A stretch of 39,171 bases of DNA from the NCBI RefSeq assembly GCF_947503385.1, contig NZ_CANNDO010000014.1, positions 1 to 39,171 on the forward strand, given 5' to 3'. How positions within the stretch are numbered: position 1 is the stretch's first letter; every line of letters begins with the position of its first letter. Below, piece by piece: positions 1 to 8,040 of this stretch. The stretch is from an uncultured Tateyamaria sp. GTDB taxonomy: Bacteria; Pseudomonadota; Alphaproteobacteria; Rhodobacterales; Rhodobacteraceae. The notes below the pieces were generated by a model. That model was given only the letters and a program-made list of their open reading frames with translations. It did no database searches and was not told where the DNA came from. Both the position numbers and the translations under genes were made by a program.

Positions 1-19
1 TAATGTGCCTGACCGCAGC

Positions 20-41
20 GGCGGGCTGAAGCCCGCCCTAC
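20..41 (-). repeat. REP-like GTAG hairpin, copy 1
   Basis: GGCGGGC (20-26) pairs with GCCCGCC (31-37) around a TGAA loop and is followed by CTAC, so on the minus strand it reads GTAG plus hairpin. The GTAG head followed by a GC-rich hairpin is the general form of REP elements linked to RAYT transposases. It is one of six related hairpins in the window. No RAYT gene is present here. Confidence 0.6.
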
Positions 42-164
42 GGTGATGCACACAGGTCGCGCGGGGGAATGCCCCCGCTGCACAAGAAAAACAGGACGCG
101 AAGAGGGGTGTCGATGAGCGATACTCCTCCTCTCCGTTGAAAGCCCGAGTAAGGGAACACGAAT

Positions 165-485
165 ATGGCAGTCCAAAGCCAAAACATTCGCATTCGTCTG
201 AAGGCGTTTGACTATCGTGTGCTGGATGCGTCCACGCAAGAGATTGTCAACACGGCCAAGCGGACCGGTGCATCGGTGCGGGGTCCCATCCCGTTGCCGA
301 ACAAGATCGAAAAGTTCACCGTTCTGCGTGGACCGCACATCGACAAGAAATCCCGCGATCAGTTCGAGATCCGGACGCACAAGCGTCTCTTGGACATCGT
401 CGATCCGACCCCCCAGACCGTGGACGCGCTGATGAAGCTCGACCTCGCTGCTGGTGTGGATGTCGAGATCAAGCTGCAGTCGTAA
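165..485 (+). CDS. rpsJ: 30S ribosomal protein S10
   Basis: Ribosomal protein S10 of the small subunit head, also a partner in NusB-dependent antitermination. The 106-residue product has the family signatures: an N-terminal [14 protein letters not shown] strand-helix, the [19 protein letters not shown] loop, and [16 protein letters not shown]. Length is normal for S10. An AAGGGAA Shine-Dalgarno sequence lies 9 nt before the ATG. It is first in the order rpsJ-rplC-rplD-rplW seen here; its promoter is probably upstream of the window because no clear promoter is seen in 1-164. The rplC start follows the stop by 13 nt, so translation is likely coupled within one transcript. Confidence 0.98.
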   Translation: MAVQSQNIRIRLKAFDYRVLDASTQEIVNTAKRTGASVRGPIPLPNKIEKFTVLRGPHIDKKSRDQFEIRTHKRLLDIVDPTPQTVDALMKLDLAAGVDVEIKLQS

Positions 486-498
486 GGAGGGTATGAAA

Positions 499-1230
499 AT
501 GCGCTCTGGCATTCTCGCAAAGAAAGTCGGCATGACCCGGCTTTTCATGGAAGACGGCAAGCAGATCCCTGTGACTGTTCTTCAACTGGACGGCCTGCAA
601 GTGGTTGGTCAGCGGACATCGGACAAGGACGGCTACACTGCCGTGACCCTTGGTGCCGGTTCGCCCAAGGTCAAGCGCGTGTCCAAAGCGATGCGCGGTC
701 ACTTCGCGGCCCAAAAGGTCGAACCCAAGCGGAAACTCGTGGAGTTTCGCGTGACCGAAGACAACTTGATTGGTGTGGGCGAAGAAATCTCGGCCGAGCA
801 CTTTTTGGAAGGTCAAAAGGTTGACGTGAGCGGTACGTCGATTGGTAAAGGTTTTGCCGGTGCCATGAAACGCCACAACTTCGGTGGTTTGCGTGCTTCG
901 CACGGCGTGTCGATCAGTCACCGTTCGCACGGCTCGACCGGCCAGTGTCAGGACCCCGGTAAGGTGTTCAAAGGCAAGAAAATGGCTGGCCACATGGGTG
1001 CTGCCCGCGTGACCACGCAGAACCTTGAGGTCGTGAAGACGGACGCGGATCGCGGCCTGATCATGATCAAAGGCGCTGTGCCCGGCTCCAAAGGTGGTTG
1101 GGTGACGGTCAAAGACGCCGTGAAAAAGAAACTGCCCGATGGCGTGCCGTTCCCGGCTGCGCTGAAATCGGCAGCCGCTCCGGTTGAGGCCCCTGCAGAG
1201 GAAGCCCCCGCCGAAGGAGGTGAAGCATGA
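499..1230 (+). CDS. rplC: 50S ribosomal protein L3
   Basis: Ribosomal protein L3, an early assembly protein whose loop reaches the peptidyl transferase centre. The protein starts [16 protein letters not shown] and contains the conserved [13 protein letters not shown] and [10 protein letters not shown] segments and GKKMAGHMG. The ATG at 499 is preferred over the one at 493 because AGGAGG (485-490) lies 8 nt before 499. This gives 243 residues; the last 20 or so form an Ala/Glu/Pro-rich tail (about residues 222-243) beyond the usual L3 end, which I take as a lineage-specific extension. Its stop overlaps the rplD start by 4 nt (ATGA). Confidence 0.97.
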   Translation: MRSGILAKKVGMTRLFMEDGKQIPVTVLQLDGLQVVGQRTSDKDGYTAVTLGAGSPKVKRVSKAMRGHFAAQKVEPKRKLVEFRVTEDNLIGVGEEISAEHFLEGQKVDVSGTSIGKGFAGAMKRHNFGGLRASHGVSISHRSHGSTGQCQDPGKVFKGKKMAGHMGAARVTTQNLEVVKTDADRGLIMIKGAVPGSKGGWVTVKDAVKKKLPDGVPFPAALKSAAAPVEAPAEEAPAEGGEA

Positions 1231-1844
1231 AACTTGACGTGATCAAACTGGACGGCGGCAAAGCCGGCTCGGTGGACCTGTCCGAAGATCTCTTTGGCCT
1301 CGACCCCCGCGCCGACATCCTGCACCGCGTGGTCCGCTGGCAGCGCAACAACGCGCAAGCTGGCACCCACAAGGTCAAGACGCGTTCCGAAACCGCTTAC
1401 TCCAAAAAGAAGATCTATCGCCAGAAGGGCACCGGTGGCGCGCGCCACGGCGACCGTAACGCACCGATCTTCCGCAAGGGTGGTATCTACAAGGGGCCAA
1501 CGCCGCGTTCGCACGGCCACGACCTGCCCAAGAAGTTCCGCAAGCTTGGCCTCAAGCACGCTCTGTCGGCCAAGGCCAAGGCAGGCGAGTTGGTGGTCAT
1601 CGACGAAGCGGTGTCCGCGGGCAAGACGGCTGCACTGGCCAAGCAGGTCAAAGACCTTGGCTGGAAACGTGCGCTGGTGATCGACGGAGCTTCGGTGAAC
1701 GAGGACTTCCTCAAAGCATCGCGCAATATCGAAGGTCTGGACATCCTGCCGACGATGGGTGCGAACGTCTATGACATCCTCAAGCGTGACACTCTGGTGA
1801 TCACCAAAGCGGGTGTCGAAGCGCTGGAGGCGCGCCTGAAATGA
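1227..1844 (+). CDS. rplD: 50S ribosomal protein L4
   Basis: Ribosomal protein L4, which lines the exit tunnel; in E. coli L4 also autoregulates the S10 operon, but no equivalent leader can be judged here because the region upstream of rpsJ is mostly outside the window. The 205-residue product shows the [22 protein letters not shown] loop region (about residues 66-87) and the C-terminal [23 protein letters not shown] end seen in L4 (here YDILKRDTL). It overlaps rplC and rplW by 4 nt each (ATGA), so the three are translationally coupled. Confidence 0.98.
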   Translation: MKLDVIKLDGGKAGSVDLSEDLFGLDPRADILHRVVRWQRNNAQAGTHKVKTRSETAYSKKKIYRQKGTGGARHGDRNAPIFRKGGIYKGPTPRSHGHDLPKKFRKLGLKHALSAKAKAGELVVIDEAVSAGKTAALAKQVKDLGWKRALVIDGASVNEDFLKASRNIEGLDILPTMGANVYDILKRDTLVITKAGVEALEARLK

Positions 1845-2137
1845 GTGCAAAGCCAGAACATTATGATGTGATCCGCAAGCCGATCATCACCGAGAAGGCG
1901 ACCATGACGTCTGAGAACGGCGCGGTTGTCTTCGAAGTGGCGATCGACAGCAACAAGCCCCAGATCAAGGAGGCCGTTGAGGCGCTCTTTGGTGTGAAGG
2001 TGAAGGCTGTGAACACCACGATCACCAAGGGCAAGGTCAAGCGGTTCCGCGGCAAGCTGGGGACACGCAAGGACGTCAAGAAAGCCTATGTGACGCTCGA
2101 GGAGGGCAACACGATCGACGTCTCGACCGGCCTGTAA
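1841..2137 (+). CDS. rplW: 50S ribosomal protein L23
   Basis: Ribosomal protein L23, at the tunnel exit, the docking site for signal recognition particle and trigger factor. The 98 residues include [15 protein letters not shown] at the N-terminus and [22 protein letters not shown], both typical. It overlaps rplD by 4 nt. In the usual bacterial order rplB would follow at once; here a REP-like hairpin and a strong intrinsic terminator follow instead, so it ends a transcription unit. Confidence 0.97.
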   Translation: MSAKPEHYDVIRKPIITEKATMTSENGAVVFEVAIDSNKPQIKEAVEALFGVKVKAVNTTITKGKVKRFRGKLGTRKDVKKAYVTLEEGNTIDVSTGL

Positions 2138-2142
2138 GGGCC

Positions 2143-2164
2143 ATGGGCGGACGGCCCATCCTAC
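2143..2164 (-). repeat. REP-like GTAG hairpin, copy 2
   Basis: ATGGGC (2143-2148) pairs with GCCCAT (2154-2159) and CTAC follows at 2161-2164, so the minus strand reads GTAG plus hairpin. It sits between the rplW stop and the terminator, 6 nt after the stop codon. Confidence 0.55.
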
Positions 2165-2173
2165 GTAATTTGA

Positions 2174-2205
2174 CCCCGGCAGCGTCTGCGTTGCCGGGGT
2201 TTTTT
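2174..2205 (+). terminator. Rho-independent terminator after rplW
   Basis: CCCCGGCA (2174-2181) pairs with TGCCGGGG (2192-2199), followed at once by six T (2200-2205). It separates the rpsJ-rplW unit from the genes inserted before rplB. Confidence 0.9.
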
Positions 2206-2240
2206 ATGGGCGATTGAACGCGCATGTTCGGTATTGGTCA

Positions 2241-2269
2241 TTGACCTGCGGCGGTGCAGCGCCCATATG
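2241..2269 (+). promoter_or_regulatory. Candidate sigma-70 promoter for the cold-shock gene
   Basis: TTGACC (2241-2246) and CATATG (2264-2269) are separated by 17 nt. The -35 is good and the -10 weak. It would give an untranslated leader of about 115 nt with a hairpin at 2351-2370 (CTGCC-GCAT against ATGC-GGCAG); long structured leaders are usual for cold-shock genes. Inference only. Confidence 0.4.
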
Positions 2270-2390
2270 CAGGGTGCTACGTTACTCTCTATCGACCCAT
2301 TTCTCCTTTATCGGCGACTGGCTTTCGATCTTGCCCTTAACGCCGCCACGCTGCCGCATGATGCGGGCAGATTAATTTAGGAGACGACGG

Positions 2391-2597
2391 ATGGCCAACG
2401 GCACCGTAAAATGGTTCAACACCACAAAAGGCTTCGGCTTTATCGCACCCGAGACAGGCGGCAAAGACGTGTTCGTGCACATTTCTGCTGTGGAACGCTC
2501 GGGTCTGACCGGCCTCGCGGACAACCAAAAAATCACATATGACGTGGAAGCAGGCCGTGATGGCCGCGAAAGCGCTGTGAACATCGCTCTGGCCTGA
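2391..2597 (+). CDS. Cold-shock domain protein (CspA family)
   Basis: Small single-stranded nucleic-acid-binding protein of 68 residues made of one cold-shock domain. It begins MANGTVKWFNTTKGFGFI and carries RNP1 (KGFGFI) and RNP2 (DVFVHI), with aromatic residues in the expected places. Such proteins melt RNA structure and aid translation and antitermination. The start is supported by AGGAGA 9 nt upstream. It is a separate unit: a terminator lies before it (after rplW) and another after it. Which csp paralogue it is cannot be told from the window. Confidence 0.95.
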   Translation: MANGTVKWFNTTKGFGFIAPETGGKDVFVHISAVERSGLTGLADNQKITYDVEAGRDGRESAVNIALA

Positions 2598-2618
2598 TTT
2601 TTTCAGGTGGACATGATG

Positions 2619-2653
2619 GGCCCCGGCTGCGGATTGCGGCCGGGGCCTTTTTT
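2619..2653 (+). terminator. Rho-independent terminator after the cold-shock gene
   Basis: GGCCCCGGC (2619-2627) pairs with GCCGGGGCC (2639-2647), extended inward by 3 more pairs, and is followed by TTTTTT (2648-2653). A textbook intrinsic terminator 22 nt after the stop codon. Confidence 0.92.
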
Positions 2654-2655
2654 GT

Positions 2656-2728
2656 TGTCCCATGCTGGGACACGCCTTGGCGCACCAAAAATCAAAGGGT
2701 TACAGGGGCGTTTTAGGGAACTGTTAAG
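2656..2728 (-). promoter_or_regulatory. Composite 73-bp element, copy 1
   Basis: Read on the minus strand: CTTAAC (2728-2723), 17 nt, CTGTAA (2705-2700), 4 nt, TTGATTTTTGGTG (2695-2683), 10 nt, then the inverted repeat TGTCCCA-N3-TGGGACA (2672-2656). All parts and all spacings match the copy at 39043-39115. The shifted hexamers TTAACA and TGTAAC, 17 nt apart, resemble -35 and -10 boxes, with the 13-bp block and the inverted repeat downstream. There is no gene downstream on this strand, only the antisense of the cold-shock gene. Function unknown: promoter plus operator, or a small RNA start. Confidence 0.6.
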
Positions 2729-2794
2729 AGTTGCCCGCACGTGGCACTGCCCCGAAAGACCGGGCGCACCCGACGCGCAGGCCGGGTAACCGAA

Positions 2795-2816
2795 CCCGTA
2801 CGCCCGGAGGTACGGG
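2795..2816 (-). terminator. Hairpin, possible weak terminator of the phasin gene
   Basis: CCCGTAC (2795-2801) pairs with GTACGGG (2810-2816), 17 nt past the phasin stop codon. On the minus strand the stem is followed only by TTCGGTT, so the U-tract is poor. It may be an mRNA 3' end stabiliser. Confidence 0.35.
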
Positions 2817-2833
2817 GCAGGCAGAAACGCCCG

Positions 2834-3157
2834 TCACAGAGGAATGTCGTCATACTTCCGCGAGAACGGGGATGTGCCGTCTTTGGTGGCCGCGGCGGAC
2901 ATCAATTCGACCACCCGCGTGGCCTGATCGGCATATTGTTTTGCGACATCGCGGCAATATTGCGATTGCATTTGCATCAATTCTGCGGGGGACGTGCAGG
3001 CCATCATGGCGCGCTGCGCCTCGAAATCCTGTTGAATGCGGTCCATGGCAAAACGTGCGCATTCGGTAGTGATGTCCATCCAAGCCTGTGCAGCGACAGG
3101 GTTGAACGGGGCAAAAGGGGTTTCGGGGGGCGAAGATTTGGACTTGGACTTGGGCAT
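2834..3157 (-). CDS. Phasin family protein (PHA granule-associated)
   Basis: Predicted phasin, a small amphipathic protein that coats polyhydroxyalkanoate granules in the cytoplasm. The 107-residue product has a basic Ser/Lys-rich start, then a phasin-like helical segment (about residues 26-92): aromatic and hydrophobic residues at regular spacing, an FEAQRAMMACTSPAELMQMQ stretch matching the usual FxAQxAMLxxxTPxEL pattern, and QYADQATRVVELM. An AAGGACA Shine-Dalgarno sequence stands before the ATG. It lies on the opposite strand to the ribosomal genes on both sides and so interrupts the S10 cluster. No other PHA gene is nearby. The family call is good; the specific phasin type is not determined. 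Confidence 0.8.
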   Translation of the reverse strand: MPKSKSKSSPPETPFAPFNPVAAQAWMDITTECARFAMDRIQQDFEAQRAMMACTSPAELMQMQSQYCRDVAKQYADQATRVVELMSAAATKDGTSPFSRKYDDIPL

Positions 3158-3867
3158 GAGGTGTCCTTTGGTTCAGGTGCATCCATTGCGATCAATATAG
3201 CGGGTTTTGGGGCGGGCGGATTGATCTGGATCGTTTTGGCGCGGAAAGCGACCGTTTTTGGGTGAGGCGAACGGACAAATATACTGTGCGTCTGGCGATG
3301 ACGGAAGGCAATACAAGTGCGGGTCATCCACGGTCTCACGCAGCACGCAGCACGCGCCGGAGACATGTATCCGCAGATCAGACAGCGGCGTCCCGGTTGC
3401 ATGACTGGCCGGAGCGGTCCAAATGTACATCACTCATGCGGGGGTCCAACGTGGCAGATGGTCTTGAACGCGGCCTTGTGCAGACCGTAGTGCCCTGCGC
3501 TGTCTCGCTCCGGGTACGTCGGAAAGCAGATGGCAAACCAGTCTTATCTAAACGTGATATTTGGATGACCTGCCGTTGAGAATTGGTTTGGGTGTTTGCG
3601 TTGCGGACGCCGCGTTTGACGAGGCTGCAACCCGTCTTCGTGCAATATGTGTGTCGTTGCGAAAGCTGTGCAGATCTTGGCCAATTGGGCCGTCACTTGG
3701 CCTGCTGGGCCGCGTTGCGTTTTCTGAGGTCGAAGGATTGGATTTTGCGCCGTTCTGTTGTGCCGCACCTCTGCGGTTGCATGGGACCTGTGCACAGGTT
3801 TTTAGCGGCGCAGTGGGATTGCGTTTTGGTTCGCTGGCAATCCGGGTCCAGACTGTCCGGATCAAGC

Positions 3868-3890
3868 GTAGGATGGGCATTTTGCCCATC
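3868..3890 (+). repeat. REP-like GTAG hairpin, copy 3
   Basis: GTAG (3868-3871) followed by GATGGGCA (3872-3879), a TTT loop and TGCCCATC (3883-3890). A perfect 8-bp stem. It closely resembles the copies at 38662 and 39003. Confidence 0.65.
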
Positions 3891-3920
3891 ACCCCCGGTG
3901 GGACAGCACGCGGGATGGGG

Positions 3921-3942
3921 GCCGGGCTGAAGCCCGGCCTAC
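3921..3942 (-). repeat. REP-like GTAG hairpin, copy 4
   Basis: GCCGGGC (3921-3927) pairs with GCCCGGC (3932-3938) around TGAA, followed by CTAC (3939-3942). It is inverted relative to copy 3, 30 nt away, giving the head-to-head pair arrangement often seen for REPs. Confidence 0.6.
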
Positions 3943-3970
3943 GCTTGGGGGGAAACCTTGGGCTGCGGGG

Positions 3971-3999
3971 TTGACCGCATGAGGGGGCTGCCTTAACAG
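3971..3999 (+). promoter_or_regulatory. Candidate promoter for the rplB half of the S10 cluster
   Basis: TTGACC (3971-3976), 17-nt spacer, TAACAG (3994-3999). The -35 is strong and the -10 moderate. The second ribosomal block needs a promoter of its own because rplW is terminated and about 2 kb of other genes intervenes. Transcription would begin near 4006, leaving a leader of about 140 nt. Confidence 0.5.
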
Positions 4000-4010
4000 A
4001 CGCTATCCGC

Positions 4011-4036
4011 AAGGCCCCGGATTCGTTCGGGGCTTT
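4011..4036 (+). terminator. Leader hairpin, possible attenuator upstream of rplB
   Basis: AAGGCCCCG (4011-4019) pairs with CGGGGCTTT (4028-4036, one G-U pair), followed by GTTATT. It would lie within the first few nucleotides of the predicted rplB transcript, so it could be a 5' stability hairpin or attenuator. It could also be a terminator for transcripts entering from upstream. Confidence 0.4.
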
Positions 4037-4146
4037 GTTATTGGTGCGTGCAGACGCGCCGCTCTACCCGGGCACCTTCGGGGGCCTTTAACCATAGGTG
4101 GGCGTCAACGGACGCATCATCGTTTAGCAAAACGGAAGACAGTAAC

Positions 4147-4989
4147 ATGGCACTCAAGTCGTACAAGCCGACGACGCCGGGCCAGCGTGGGCTGGTTCTG
4201 ATCGACCGTTCGGAGCTGTGGAAGGGGCGCCCCGTCAAGGCGCTGACCGAAGGTCTCACCAAGAATGGTGGCCGCAACAACACCGGACGGATCACGATGC
4301 GCCGCAAAGGCGGGGGCGCAAAGCGTCTTTATCGGATCGTCGATTTCAAGCGGAACAAGATGGATGTGACGGCCACGGTCGAGCGCATTGAATATGACCC
4401 CAACCGGACCGCGTTCATCGCGCTGGTCAAATACGAAGACGGCGAGCAGGCCTATGTGCTGGCCCCGCAGCGTCTGGCGGTTGGTGACAGTATCATTTCG
4501 AGCCTGAAGGCGGACATCAAGCCCGGCAACACCATGCCGTTCTCGGGGATGCCCATCGGGACAATCGTGCACAACATCGAACTGAAGCCCGGCAAGGGTG
4601 GTCAGATCGCGCGTGCCGCAGGCACCTATGCCCAGTTCGTGGGTCGCGACGGGGGCTATGCCCAGATCCGTCTGTCGAGCGGTGAACTGCGTCTGGTGCG
4701 TCAGGAATGCCGCGCCACCGTGGGTGCCGTGTCGAACCCCGACAATTCGAACCAGAACTTTGGTAAAGCGGGCCGTATGCGCCACAAGGGCATCCGCCCG
4801 TCCGTCCGTGGTGTGGTTATGAACCCGATCGATCACCCGCATGGTGGTGGTGAAGGCCGGACCTCTGGTGGTCGTCACCCTGTGTCCCCGTGGGGCAAGC
4901 CGACCAAGGGTGCGCGCACACGCAACAAGAACAAAGCGTCGCAAAAGCTCATCATTCGCTCGCGTCACGCCAAGAAGAAAGGGCGCTAA
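4147..4989 (+). CDS. rplB: 50S ribosomal protein L2
   Basis: Ribosomal protein L2, a primary 23S rRNA binder needed for subunit joining and peptidyl transfer. The 280-residue product begins [15 protein letters not shown] and has [19 protein letters not shown], the [13 protein letters not shown] segment and the C-terminal [26 protein letters not shown] region (about residues 224-249) that includes the functionally important histidine. The ATG at 4147 follows GGAAG by 9 nt. It is the first gene of the second ribosomal block, detached from rplW by 2.0 kb; rpsS follows 3 nt after its stop. Confidence 0.98.
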   Translation: MALKSYKPTTPGQRGLVLIDRSELWKGRPVKALTEGLTKNGGRNNTGRITMRRKGGGAKRLYRIVDFKRNKMDVTATVERIEYDPNRTAFIALVKYEDGEQAYVLAPQRLAVGDSIISSLKADIKPGNTMPFSGMPIGTIVHNIELKPGKGGQIARAAGTYAQFVGRDGGYAQIRLSSGELRLVRQECRATVGAVSNPDNSNQNFGKAGRMRHKGIRPSVRGVVMNPIDHPHGGGEGRTSGGRHPVSPWGKPTKGARTRNKNKASQKLIIRSRHAKKKGR

Positions 4990-4992
4990 GAC

Positions 4993-5271
4993 ATGTCTCG
5001 CTCTGTTTGGAAAGGTCCGTTTGTCGACAGCTATGTGCTGAAGAAAGCGGAAGCGTCGCGCGAGAGCGGTCGCAACGAAGTCATCAAGATCTGGTCCCGT
5101 CGGTCCACCATCCTGCCCCAGTTCGTGGGTCTGACCTTTGGTGTGTACAACGGCCAGAAGCATATTCCTGTGAACGTCTCCGAAGAGATGATCGGCCAGA
5201 AGTTCGGGGAATATTCGCCCACGCGGACCTATTACGGTCACGCGGCTGACAAGAAGGCGAAACGCAAATGA
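4993..5271 (+). CDS. rpsS: 30S ribosomal protein S19
   Basis: Ribosomal protein S19 of the 30S head, close to S13. The 92-residue product shows [12 protein letters not shown], the [24 protein letters not shown] core and [19 protein letters not shown], all hallmarks. Three nucleotides separate it from rplB and its stop overlaps rplV by 4 nt (ATGA). Confidence 0.98.
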   Translation: MSRSVWKGPFVDSYVLKKAEASRESGRNEVIKIWSRRSTILPQFVGLTFGVYNGQKHIPVNVSEEMIGQKFGEYSPTRTYYGHAADKKAKRK

Positions 5272-5648
5272 GCAAGGATAAGAACCCCCGCCGCGTGGCG
5301 GACAACGAGGCGATGGCCAAGCTGCGGATGCTGAAGACCAGCCCGCAGAAGCTGAACCTTGTTGCCGCGATGATCCGTGGCAAGAAAGTGGACAAGGCGC
5401 TGACCGATCTCACGTTTTCCAAAAAGCGCATCGCGCTGGATGTGAAGAAGTGTTTGCAGTCGGCGATTGCCAACGCTGAAAACAACCACAACCTTGATGT
5501 GGACGAGCTGATCGTGGCGGAAGCCTGGGTTGGCAAAAACCTCACAATGAAGCGTGGTCGCCCGCGTGCACGTGGTCGCTATGGCAAGATCATGAAGCCA
5601 TTTGCAGAGATCACGATCAAAGTGCGCCAGGTAGAGGAGCAAGCCTGA
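5268..5648 (+). CDS. rplV: 50S ribosomal protein L22
   Basis: Ribosomal protein L22, whose beta hairpin forms part of the exit-tunnel constriction and affects macrolide response. The 126 residues include [49 protein letters not shown] and the hairpin-tip region [15 protein letters not shown] (about residues 95-109). It overlaps rpsS by 4 nt; its TGA shares one base with the rpsC ATG. Confidence 0.98.
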   Translation: MSKDKNPRRVADNEAMAKLRMLKTSPQKLNLVAAMIRGKKVDKALTDLTFSKKRIALDVKKCLQSAIANAENNHNLDVDELIVAEAWVGKNLTMKRGRPRARGRYGKIMKPFAEITIKVRQVEEQA

Positions 5649-6355
5649 TGGGTCAGAAAGTCAATCCGATCGGTATGCGCCTGCAGGTGAACCGCACCTG
5701 GGACAGCCGCTGGTACGCCGACACGAAGGATTACGGGAGCCTCCTGCTGGAAGACCTGAAAATCCGTGAGTTCATCAACACCGAGTGCAAGCAGGCGGGC
5801 GTGGCCCGCGTGATCATCGAGCGTCCGCACAAGAAGTGCCGCGTGACCATTCATACCGCACGCCCCGGCGTGATCATCGGTAAGAAAGGCGCGGACATTG
5901 AGGTGCTGCGCAAGAAGCTGGCGAAGATGACCGACAGCGAGCTGCATCTGAACATCGTTGAGGTGCGCAAGCCGGAACTGGACGCGGCCCTGGTGGGTGA
6001 GAGCATTGCCCAGCAGCTGGAGCGCCGTGTGTCCTTCCGCCGTGCGATGAAACGTGCGGTGCAGAACGCGATGCGCATGGGCGCCCTTGGCATCCGTGTG
6101 AACGTGGCGGGTCGTCTGGGCGGCGCAGAGATTGCGCGGACCGAGTGGTATCGTGAGGGTCGTGTGCCCTTGCACACGCTGCGGGCCGACATCGACTATG
6201 CCCACTCCGAAGCCATGACGCCTTACGGCATCATCGGTATCAAGGTCTGGATCTTCAAAGGCGAGATCATGGAGCATGATCCGTCCGCTCGGGATCGCAA
6301 GGCACAAGAGCTCCAGGATGGTCCTGCGCCCCGTGGCGCTGGCGGCCGTCGCTAA
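5648..6355 (+). CDS. rpsC: 30S ribosomal protein S3
   Basis: Ribosomal protein S3, at the mRNA entry site with helicase-assisting function. The 235-residue product starts [22 protein letters not shown], contains the KH-type RNA-binding [18 protein letters not shown] segment (about residues 75-92) and the S3 C-terminal domain ([51 protein letters not shown]). A TGATG junction couples it to rplV. Confidence 0.98.
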   Translation: MGQKVNPIGMRLQVNRTWDSRWYADTKDYGSLLLEDLKIREFINTECKQAGVARVIIERPHKKCRVTIHTARPGVIIGKKGADIEVLRKKLAKMTDSELHLNIVEVRKPELDAALVGESIAQQLERRVSFRRAMKRAVQNAMRMGALGIRVNVAGRLGGAEIARTEWYREGRVPLHTLRADIDYAHSEAMTPYGIIGIKVWIFKGEIMEHDPSARDRKAQELQDGPAPRGAGGRR

Positions 6356-6369
6356 GGGAGATTTGACAG

Positions 6370-6783
6370 ATGCTTCAACCGAAAAGAACGAAGTTCCGCA
6401 AGCAGTTCAAGGGCTCGATCAAGGGCAAGGCAAAGGGCGGGTCCGACCTGAACTTTGGCACCTATGGTCTCAAGGCGCTTGAGCCCGAGCGGGTGACTGC
6501 GCGCCAGATCGAGGCGGCGCGCCGTGCAATGACCCGTCACATGAAACGTCAGGGGCGGGTCTGGATCCGCATTTTCCCCGACGTGCCAGTGACCGCCAAG
6601 CCCATCGAAGTGCGTATGGGTAAAGGTAAGGGGTCGGTCGACCGTTGGGCGTGCAAGGTGAAACCGGGCCGCGTGATGTTCGAAATCGACGGCGTGAACG
6701 ACGACATCGCCCGCGAGGCCCTGCGTCTGGCGGCAATGAAACTGCCGATCAAATCCCGCGTGGTTGTCAGGGAAGATTGGTAA
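6370..6783 (+). CDS. rplP: 50S ribosomal protein L16
   Basis: Ribosomal protein L16, which helps position A-site tRNA. The 137 residues begin [15 protein letters not shown] and contain [36 protein letters not shown] and [24 protein letters not shown]. The RBS AAGGGAG lies before the ATG. In most bacteria rpmC (L29) and rpsQ (S17) follow at once; here a terminator and unrelated genes follow, so this is the last ribosomal gene in the window. Confidence 0.98.
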   Translation: MLQPKRTKFRKQFKGSIKGKAKGGSDLNFGTYGLKALEPERVTARQIEAARRAMTRHMKRQGRVWIRIFPDVPVTAKPIEVRMGKGKGSVDRWACKVKPGRVMFEIDGVNDDIAREALRLAAMKLPIKSRVVVREDW

Positions 6784-6853
6784 ATCTTCCCTGAGTGCGC
6801 GGTAGTGTATTTGCCAAAGGCACATGCACGAGAGCGGCACCCGGTAGACATTG

Positions 6854-6887
6854 AAAGCCCCCGGCGCGAAAGCGTCGGGGGCTTTTT
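6854..6887 (+). terminator. Rho-independent terminator after rplP
   Basis: AAAGCCCCCGGCGC (6854-6867) pairs with GCGTCGGGGGCTTT (6872-6885), one G-U pair, with a GAAA tetraloop and a run of five T (6883-6887). Very stable. It lies between rplP and the convergent nuclease gene and may act in both directions. Confidence 0.93.
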
Positions 6888-6888
6888 C

Positions 6889-7431
6889 TCAGCGCCAACG
6901 GCCATAGCCCCGCAACTTTCTGCGCATGTCGGGGTTCTCAAGATGTTTGTATTTGCCTTTGGAAAAATGACCGCCATCCAGCGCCAAACCAGCCTTAACG
7001 ATCTCTGCGCCGACGTCTCGGCAATCTGGTAAGAAGCATGTGCCCACAAGCCGATCATAAGACGTTTCACCGGTAAGTTCGACCGAGATGATTTCACCCT
7101 TGCAAAGCCTCACCATCTCCCACTTTGATTTCTGCCCCCAATGTTGATCCAGTTCTGGTGCATCAATACCTGCAAGCCTAATTTTAACCTTGTTTATGAC
7201 GATTGTATCACCGTCAATTACCCACGCTTTTCCCTTTAGTCGCATGGATTGCGGAATTGGAGGTGGCGGGTCGTGCTCGACTTTTTTTCGCGGTTTTGGT
7301 GTGGGGCGGGACAACCTGACCGACGACGCCTGCGGGTTTAGAGGCACGCGCGGTTTCGAGCGTTTCTTACCAAGACCAAAAACGACCCAAATTGCTACAC
7401 CGCCAAAAAGCAATAAGAATAGAGGTTCCAA
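6889..7431 (-). CDS. Membrane-anchored thermonuclease-like (SNase-fold) protein
   Basis: Predicted staphylococcal-nuclease-fold endonuclease. Residues 4-20 form one hydrophobic segment, then comes a basic, proline-rich linker (about 21-62), then the SNase domain (about 66-170). Counterparts of the catalytic residues are present: VIDGDT (D73, D75), IRLAGIDAPE (R85, D90, E93) and YDRLVG (R127). The domain is therefore likely active and probably faces the periplasm if the N-terminus is an uncleaved anchor. No ATG precedes the domain in frame; the start used is TTG at 7431 with only a weak GAGAG upstream, so the exact N-terminus is uncertain. AT-richer than its neighbours. Confidence 0.85.
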   Translation of the reverse strand: MEPLFLLLFGGVAIWVVFGLGKKRSKPRVPLNPQASSVRLSRPTPKPRKKVEHDPPPPIPQSMRLKGKAWVIDGDTIVINKVKIRLAGIDAPELDQHWGQKSKWEMVRLCKGEIISVELTGETSYDRLVGTCFLPDCRDVGAEIVKAGLALDGGHFSKGKYKHLENPDMRRKLRGYGRWR

Positions 7432-7512
7432 TATGACTGCTCTCGCAAAGCTGTAATTTGTGGAAGCAAAGCAATTTTAGTGAGGTTCAGCAAGTACTGC
7501 GAAACTCCGTGC

Positions 7513-7902
7513 TCAACCCAACAAAACAACCGCCCACCCACACAGCCCGATCTGCACCAGTTGGATCACCACCGACACCATATGCAAACGGTGGAACGCC
7601 TTTTGATCCCCCCGGTCCGTCGCGGCGTTGATATGGCCCATCAGAACTTGCCGCGCATAGACTGTGCCAAAGCAGATCAGGCCGAGGAGCGCAGCGACGA
7701 GGCCCGATTGCGACGCAGCCACACCAGCCGCCAGCGCGGACAGTACAATCACCACCAAATAGTAATACGGAAACGTGCCGCGCAAGAGCGGGCGCACCTG
7801 TTCCATCGGCAGCTGCCGAAACAGCACCGGCGCAAAGCCAAAGCTGAAAAACACCATGCCGCCCAGCAACGTGGCGGCTAAAAGAAGACTGAGGCTGGCC
7901 AT
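7513..7902 (-). CDS. DUF4149/TMEM205-like integral membrane protein
   Basis: A 129-residue hydrophobic protein with four likely membrane segments (about residues 2-22, 45-65, 67-85 and 108-128). The pattern of FFSFGFAPVLFRQLP near the start, then a YYY motif, then the RRxH-like GDQKAFHRLHMVS segment suits the DUF4149 family of unknown function. I start it at the ATG at 7902, preceded by GGGAG, not at the longer frame that begins at 7992. It stands alone between the nuclease gene (same strand, 81 nt away) and the divergent arsR gene. Confidence 0.7.
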   Translation of the reverse strand: MASLSLLLAATLLGGMVFFSFGFAPVLFRQLPMEQVRPLLRGTFPYYYLVVIVLSALAAGVAASQSGLVAALLGLICFGTVYARQVLMGHINAATDRGDQKAFHRLHMVSVVIQLVQIGLCGWAVVLLG

Positions 7903-8040
7903 AAATACGTCTCTCCCGCTGACCCGTCGCGACATAGCGCCGGGACACAAAGCGCCCAGAGCGGGGACGGTTTGCCGCATGATCGCGCGCATCCTTATTT
8001 CACGAGTTGATTAATTAGCAAAAATATTAAATAAAGAGCC

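Larger units (their letters stand above)
3158..3970. other. Gene-poor gap between phasin and the rplB promoter
   Basis: About 810 bases without a convincing gene. Open frames of 80-155 codons exist on both strands but overlap each other, have no good Shine-Dalgarno sequence, and match no family I recognise. The first 60 nt should hold the phasin promoter. The right end holds two REP-like hairpins (3868-3890 and 3921-3942). The rest may be a decayed gene or relic insertion; I cannot identify it. Confidence 0.5.

Noticed and set aside
2711..2727. TTAG-N7-TTAA as a CtrA site
   Set aside because: It falls inside the composite 73-bp element and has no gene at a suitable distance; the composite reading explains it better.
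3561..3974. A 137-codon frame, and overlapping frames on the other strand, in the rplW-rplB gap
   Set aside because: No ribosome site, runs through REP-like hairpins, and no recognisable protein pattern.
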